Assembly (NCBI GenBank): GCA_022848805.1
Contig: JAJISI010000053.1
Span: 1 to 8,216 of the forward strand
Direction: 5' to 3'
DNA: 8,216 nt
DNA from: Thermoplasmatota archaeon
GTDB lineage: Archaea; Thermoplasmatota; Thermoplasmata; UBA10834
A program made the position numbers and the translations under genes. The notes beneath the pieces were generated by a model. That model did no database searches. It was not told the DNA's origin and saw only the letters and a list, made by a program, of their open reading frames with translations. Shown here in pieces: positions 6,024 to 8,216 of the stretch (its first letter is position 1; every line of letters begins with the position of its first letter).

Positions 6024-6841
6024 TGGAGTTGTTCGACTTCTACGACCAGGATCGTTGGCCTCATGTCTTCTGCCCAGGCTGCGGGAACGGTACCGTCATG
6101 AACTGCTTCTTCAGGGCGTTCAACGAGATGGGCTGGAAGCTCGACAACACCGTGTTCGTGAGTGGGATAGGCTGCTCGTCGAGGATCCCGCTGTACATCA
6201 ACTCGGACGCCATACACACCACCCATGGCAGGGCGATCGCTGTCGCAACAGGCCTGAAACTCTCCAGGCCAGAGCTGGACGTCGTCGTGTTCACCGGAGA
6301 CGGAGACCTCGGTGCGATAGGCGGCAATCACTTCATCAACGGGTGCAGGAGGAATGTCGATCTGGACGTTATCTGCATCAACAACAACATCTACGGCATG
6401 ACTGGTGGTCAGGCATCCGTAACGACCCCGCACGATTACATATCCACGACGACGCCGTTCGGCAGCAAGGAATATCCTTTCGACCTCGCGGAGCTCGCGG
6501 TCGCTGCAGGAGCGAACTACGTCGCCAGGTGGACCACCAGGCATGTGCACGAGCTGACGAAATCGATTAAGAGATCCTTAGAGAAGAAGGGGTTCAACTT
6601 CGTCGAGGTGGTATCGCAGTGCCCGACGAACTTCGGCAGAAGGAATAAGATGGCAGACCCCTCAGCCCTCCTGGACTGGTTCAAGGAGAGTTCGGTTCGG
6701 AGGGACAAGGTGCGCGCCGCCGCAATCGACCATGTCGACCTCAATCTAGCCGGGCAGATAACGACAGGCGAGTTCGTATGCAGGGACCGTGAATGCTACC
6801 ACGAGAAGAAAGGAGGTGGAGCTCATCGAGATGGGCATTAG
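6023..6841 (+). CDS. korB: 2-Oxoacid:ferredoxin oxidoreductase beta subunit (TPP and [4Fe-4S])
   Basis: Catalytic beta chain that binds thiamine diphosphate and the proximal Fe-S cluster. The product is 272 residues. Four cysteines in family positions should hold the cluster: Cys17 and Cys20 (FCPGCGNG), Cys51 (GIGCSSR) and Cys200 (SQCPTNFG). The TPP/Mg motif begins with GDGD (92-95), continues through AIGGNHFINGCRRN and ends with the Asn stretch at 120-122 followed by IYGMTGGQ. A conserved HGRA (68-71) is also present. After the family's usual TTGEFV ending (about 247-252), the protein continues with a polar Lys/Gly/His tail (CYHEKKGGGAHRDGH). The DNA for this tail also carries the korG ribosome site, so the tail may be shaped by that overlap. 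The gene overlaps korA by 1 nt and korG by 11 nt. Stop is TAG. Confidence 0.93.
   Translation: MELFDFYDQDRWPHVFCPGCGNGTVMNCFFRAFNEMGWKLDNTVFVSGIGCSSRIPLYINSDAIHTTHGRAIAVATGLKLSRPELDVVVFTGDGDLGAIGGNHFINGCRRNVDLDVICINNNIYGMTGGQASVTTPHDYISTTTPFGSKEYPFDLAELAVAAGANYVARWTTRHVHELTKSIKRSLEKKGFNFVEVVSQCPTNFGRRNKMADPSALLDWFKESSVRRDKVRAAAIDHVDLNLAGQITTGEFVCRDRECYHEKKGGGAHRDGH
6811..6820 (+). promoter_or_regulatory. Ribosome binding site of korG
   Basis: AGGAGGTGGA lies inside the 3' end of korB, about 10-12 nt before ATG 6831. Its position supports ATG 6831 over the upstream in-frame ATG at 6789, which lacks such a site and would add 14 non-family residues. Confidence 0.6.
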
Positions 6842-7406
6842 ATTCACAGGCTTCGGAGGCCAGGGCGTGATCCTCATGGGGATAGTACTCGCCCGAGCCG
6901 CGGCGCTCCACGACCAGCCAGTAGGCGCCGACGGCAAGGTGAGGAGGAAGAACGCAATACAGACGCAATCCTACGGCCCTTCCGCCAGGGGAGGGCATTC
7001 GAAGTGCGATGTGAAGATATCCACCGAGAAGATGCACTATCCGTTCGTCGAGATACCAGACTTCCTGGTCATCATGTCCAGACCAGCATACGAGAAGTAC
7101 ATCCACGATATCAAGCCCGAAACCAAGATAATCATCGACCCGGACCTAATAGGGGAGAGACACAGCGGACACCTATTCAGGATCAGCGCAACGAAGTCCG
7201 CCGAGGATCTCGGGACGAGGATCGTCGCCAATGTGGTCATGCTCGGAGCCATGAGGGAGATCTCAAACATCGTGACATACGAGGCGATGGAGAAGGCGAT
7301 GCTCGAGATTGTACCCAAGGCGACCCACTACCTCAACAAGAGCGCCCTCAGCCTGGGACGCAAGCTCGCTAGAGAGGCCGTCCACGGTGCCGAGGACAAG
7401 GATTAA
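6831..7406 (+). CDS. korG: 2-Oxoacid:ferredoxin oxidoreductase gamma subunit
   Basis: Gamma chain (also called korC) of the oxidoreductase complex; in this family the gamma domain contributes to CoA binding and assembly. The product is 191 residues from ATG 6831, typical of archaeal KorG (about 180-195). Hallmarks are the N-terminal GFGGQG (7-12), the SYGPSARGGHSKCDVKIS segment (47-64), an IPDFLVIMS strand (75-83), and ANVVMLGA (133-140) near the end of the core. The start matches where family members begin (M-x-I/R-F-T-GFGGQG). It overlaps the korB end by 11 nt, so it is translated from the same mRNA. The stop is TAA, 39 nt before the next gene. Confidence 0.92.
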   Translation: MGIRFTGFGGQGVILMGIVLARAAALHDQPVGADGKVRRKNAIQTQSYGPSARGGHSKCDVKISTEKMHYPFVEIPDFLVIMSRPAYEKYIHDIKPETKIIIDPDLIGERHSGHLFRISATKSAEDLGTRIVANVVMLGAMREISNIVTYEAMEKAMLEIVPKATHYLNKSALSLGRKLAREAVHGAEDKD

Positions 7407-7445
7407 AGGCGGATATGCAGATGGAGACTGACAGGATATGAGGCT

Positions 7446-8096
7446 ATGATAGTGGAGTCAGTCCTCAAGGAGGGGCGGAAGGCCCTCGCAGAGAACGAGG
7501 TGAAGATGCTACTCCGAGAGTCCGGCATCCCCACAACTGATTTTCAGGTCGTCGACTCCTATGCCGACATAGAGCAGAAGAAGCTGAAGTTTCCCGTCGT
7601 CATGAAGGTGTGCTCACCCACCATACTCCACAAGACGGACGTCGGAGGCGTAGTCCTGGACATCCAAAAGGATCAGCTCGAGGATGAGTTCTCGAAGATG
7701 AGGAAGAAATTCGAGAAGGAACCGATACTCGTCGAGTCGATGCAAGACAGACGGGTGGAGGTGATAGTGGGGCTCATCAACGACCCGACCTTCGGTCTGA
7801 CTATCATGTTCGGCCTCGGCGGGATATACACCGAGGTCTACAAGGACGTGACATTCAGGGTCGTCCCGATAAAGAAGCAGGACGCGGAGGAGATGCTCAG
7901 CGAGATCAAGGCCGCACCCATACTGGAGGGGTTCCGCAAGATCAAGGTGGACAGGGAGGCCCTGCTCAACCTCCTGCTCAAGGTGTCCTCGCTCGGGGTG
8001 AAGCACATGGACCACCTCGACCAGATGGACCTCAATCCCGTCTTCGTCAAGGCGAAGGGTGTCATCGTGGTGGACGCGAAGATGCTTCTGAAGTAG
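7446..8096 (+). CDS. acdB: ADP-forming acyl/acetyl-CoA synthetase beta subunit (ATP-grasp)
   Basis: ATP-grasp subunit of the NDP-forming acyl-CoA synthetase family, which turns acyl-CoA, ADP and phosphate into free acid, CoA and ATP in archaea. The 216 residues contain the family's KVCSPTILHKTDVGGV stretch (54-69), whose His62 corresponds to the beta-subunit histidine implicated in phosphoryl transfer. They also contain an EVIVG strand with Glu105, the phosphate-loop-like FGLGGIYTEVYKDV (122-135) and the closing DLNP (195-198). The size fits a separate beta chain; the alpha chain with the CoA-binding domains is not in the window. The gene follows korG after 39 nt without a promoter-like stretch and is probably in the kor operon, suggesting it recovers ATP from the acyl-CoA made by Kor. 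Acetyl- versus succinyl-CoA preference is not readable from sequence. ATG 7446 has GAGG only 2 nt upstream, so the ribosome site is poor. Stop is TAG. Confidence 0.88.
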   Translation: MIVESVLKEGRKALAENEVKMLLRESGIPTTDFQVVDSYADIEQKKLKFPVVMKVCSPTILHKTDVGGVVLDIQKDQLEDEFSKMRKKFEKEPILVESMQDRRVEVIVGLINDPTFGLTIMFGLGGIYTEVYKDVTFRVVPIKKQDAEEMLSEIKAAPILEGFRKIKVDREALLNLLLKVSSLGVKHMDHLDQMDLNPVFVKAKGVIVVDAKMLLK

Positions 8097-8146
8097 ATAC
8101 TGTACCGCACCAGCCTCACGACGCCATCGAAATAGTCAACCAACAA

Positions 8147-8153
8147 TTAAATA
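8147..8153 (+). promoter_or_regulatory. TATA-like box of a downstream unit
   Basis: TTAAATA lies in a short AT-rich patch (about 8139-8154) after acdB, with GC-rich DNA on both sides. Transcription would start near 8172-8180 and run off the window. No start codon with a ribosome site is visible in the last 40 nt. Confidence 0.4.
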
Positions 8154-8183
8154 GAGCGACCACACGTACCGGCTCCGGCGCAC

Positions 8184-8199
8184 CCTGGCTCCCGCCAGG
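8184..8199 (+). other. GC hairpin in the putative leader at the window end
   Basis: CCTGGC (8184-8189) and GCCAGG (8194-8199) form a perfect 6-bp stem with a TCCC loop. It lies just downstream of the predicted transcription start. It may belong to the 5' part of a structured RNA or a leader, or be a terminator for acdB, although no T-run follows. Confidence 0.35.
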
Positions 8200-8216
8200 A
8201 GACGCAGAGAGGTATC

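Noticed and set aside
5732..6550. Antisense open frame (272 codons) across the korA/korB junction
   Set aside because: Spans two well-supported genes; the translation shows no family motifs.
1..8216. CRISPR array, insertion sequence or phage/toxin-type defence system
   Set aside because: No regularly spaced direct repeats, transposase, integrase or terminal repeats were seen; every sizeable gene belongs to a housekeeping or metabolic family.

Overview
The window (8,216 bp, moderately GC-rich, many AGG/AGA arginine codons) is archaeal. The evidence is an archaeal-type aspartyl-tRNA synthetase, an Hjc-family Holliday junction resolvase, a four-subunit 2-oxoacid:ferredoxin oxidoreductase with separate delta/alpha/beta/gamma genes, a separate ATP-grasp beta subunit of an ADP-forming acyl-CoA synthetase, archaeal TATA boxes about 25 nt upstream of starts, and GGAGGTGATC-like ribosome binding sites. 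Gene content and composition would fit an anaerobic Thermoplasmatota/Euryarchaeota lineage (for example relatives of Methanomassiliicoccales), but nothing here fixes the taxon.

Layout. (1) 1-1766, plus strand: the C-terminal half of aspS, a Nudix-fold protein with a degraded Nudix box that overlaps aspS by 4 nt, and an Hjc-like resolvase with an unusual insertion. They probably form an information-processing operon. (2) 1867-2406: a rubrerythrin gene with a TTG start and its own Shine-Dalgarno site. (3) 2407-2701: a non-coding stretch with several small GC hairpins and a good TATA box. This leads into (4) a LysE-type six-helix exporter (2702-3337), probably translated from a nearly leaderless GTG. 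(5) nadA (quinolinate synthase) on the minus strand, converging on lysE with an 18-nt gap. (6) A 378-nt divergent intergenic region with an AT-rich promoter at each end and no recognisable content in the middle. (7) 4646-8096, plus strand: korD-korA-korB-korG with overlapping junctions, then acdB after 39 nt. (8) 8097-8216: the start of another transcription unit, with a TATA-like box and a GC hairpin, cut by the window edge.

How the genes work together. The 4646-8096 operon forms a plausible energy module. KorDABG would oxidise a 2-oxoacid, most likely 2-oxoglutarate, to an acyl-CoA with reduction of ferredoxin. AcdB, with an alpha subunit encoded elsewhere, would convert an acyl-CoA plus ADP and phosphate to the free acid and ATP. 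NadA (an oxygen-sensitive Fe-S enzyme), rubrerythrin (peroxide defence) and the Fe-S-rich Kor complex all suit a strict anaerobe.

I do not see a clearly new biological system here. The most notable oddities are protein-level: loss of two catalytic glutamates in the Nudix box, a long insertion in Hjc, and an 8-residue insertion between cluster cysteines of the KorD ferredoxin.
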